The position numbers and the translations under genes are program-made. Shown here piece after piece: positions 5,467-5,835 of a stretch of 5,835 nucleotides of DNA. The notes beneath the pieces were generated by a model. The model was not told the DNA's origin, ran no database searches, and saw only the letters and a program-made list of their open reading frames with translations. Source of the DNA: Sphingomonas sp. GTDB taxonomy: Bacteria > Pseudomonadota > Alphaproteobacteria > Sphingomonadales > Sphingomonadaceae. The number at the start of each line of letters is the position of its first letter. Within the stretch, counting starts at the first letter, position 1. The stretch covers positions 1 to 5,835 of the forward strand of contig JAIERC010000519.1 of NCBI GenBank assembly GCA_019747165.1, given 5' to 3'.

Positions 5467-5816
5467 GCGACCGTCTGCCGAGCGCCACGCTGGTTGGGGC
5501 GCTGTTACGGCGGGTAAACGATGCAGGCGGGCTGGCCATGGTGCTTGCCAAGGGCGACCAGCAGGCCGGTGCTATCCTGGTGGTGACCTGCACTAAAGGT
5601 CGAGAGTTCAATATTTTAGAACGAACCATGGGCCCAACCGGCGCGGTTCAGCTGATGCCCGTGCGGGTTGTGGGGGCGGAGGGATCGACCGATGATTCCC
5701 AGGCGATCAGCGAGTATTGGCAGCGACGCCGCGCGCGCGATCCTGATCTATGGGTGATTGAACTGGATATCCCGGATGCAGAACGGTTCGCCGCTGAAAC
5801 GATCGGGCTGGGTTGA
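5463..5816 (+). CDS. DUF1491 family protein, function unknown
   Basis: A 117-residue protein that I recognise as DUF1491, a small family found mainly in Alphaproteobacteria with no known role. Typical features are an N-terminal helix with VGALLRRVNDAGG (residues 11-23), a strand with VLAKGDQQAGAILVV (27-41), an ERTMGPTG segment in the middle, and a conserved C-terminal RRARDPDLWVIELDIPDAERF stretch (89-109) rich in acidic residues. There is no signal peptide, membrane segment or cysteine cluster, so it is probably a soluble cytoplasmic protein. It starts in an ATGA overlap with the thioesterase gene, implying joint translation. Its function cannot be assigned. The pairing with a hotdog thioesterase is the only clue. 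Confidence 0.82.
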   Translation: MSDRLPSATLVGALLRRVNDAGGLAMVLAKGDQQAGAILVVTCTKGREFNILERTMGPTGAVQLMPVRVVGAEGSTDDSQAISEYWQRRRARDPDLWVIELDIPDAERFAAETIGLG

Positions 5817-5821
5817 CTATT

Positions 5822-5834
5822 TTGCGCTGCACAA
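5822..5834. promoter_or_regulatory. Imperfect palindrome at the window edge, possible operator
   Basis: TTGCGC-T-GCACAA has arms matching in five of six positions. It follows TTGACT (5813-5818), a fair -35 element whose -10 partner would fall outside the window. The TGC-rich palindrome resembles, from memory, sites bound by PhaR-type regulators upstream of phasin genes in alphaproteobacteria. This is tentative. Confidence 0.2.
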
Positions 5835-5835
5835 T

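Overview
The window reads as ordinary chromosomal DNA of an alphaproteobacterium, most likely from the order Sphingomonadales. The evidence is a moderately GC-rich composition, the gene order (a DUF299-family dikinase regulator, then maf, aroE, coaE and dnaQ), a long-form HPF, PtsN, and a DUF1491 protein, a family I know mainly from Alphaproteobacteria. The taxonomic call is inference from gene content and protein style. No search was run.

Bases 1-297 hold no convincing gene. They carry five DnaA-box-like nonamers clustered in about 130 bp (153-283), an AT-rich stretch at 11-50, a perfect 10-bp palindrome and a short GC-rich direct repeat. In Caulobacter and Rickettsia the chromosomal origin lies between hemE and a gene that, as I recall, is the homologue of the one starting here at 298. 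The segment is therefore best read as a candidate replication origin (oriC).

Bases 298-3797 are a tightly packed plus-strand cluster: the DUF299 kinase/pyrophosphorylase, Maf nucleotide pyrophosphatase, AroE, CoaE and the DNA polymerase III epsilon subunit DnaQ. The first four are joined by ATGA stop/start overlaps. DnaQ follows after 8 bp. This looks like one operon reading away from the putative origin.

After a 52-bp gap and a very strong Shine-Dalgarno sequence comes long-form hibernation promoting factor (3850-4449). An 86-bp gap leads to PtsN (IIA-Ntr), then a PaaI-like hotdog thioesterase that overlaps ptsN by 11 bp, and a DUF1491 protein joined by another ATGA overlap. The last 19 bases hold an imperfect palindrome that may belong to the control region of the next gene.

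Together the genes cover replication (oriC, dnaQ), PEP-linked control (the dikinase regulator and PtsN), aromatic amino acid and CoA synthesis, nucleotide quality control and ribosome hibernation. No mobile element, CRISPR array, tRNA or rRNA was seen, and all complete genes look intact. The origin candidate is the main item of interest. I found no convincing new multi-gene system.
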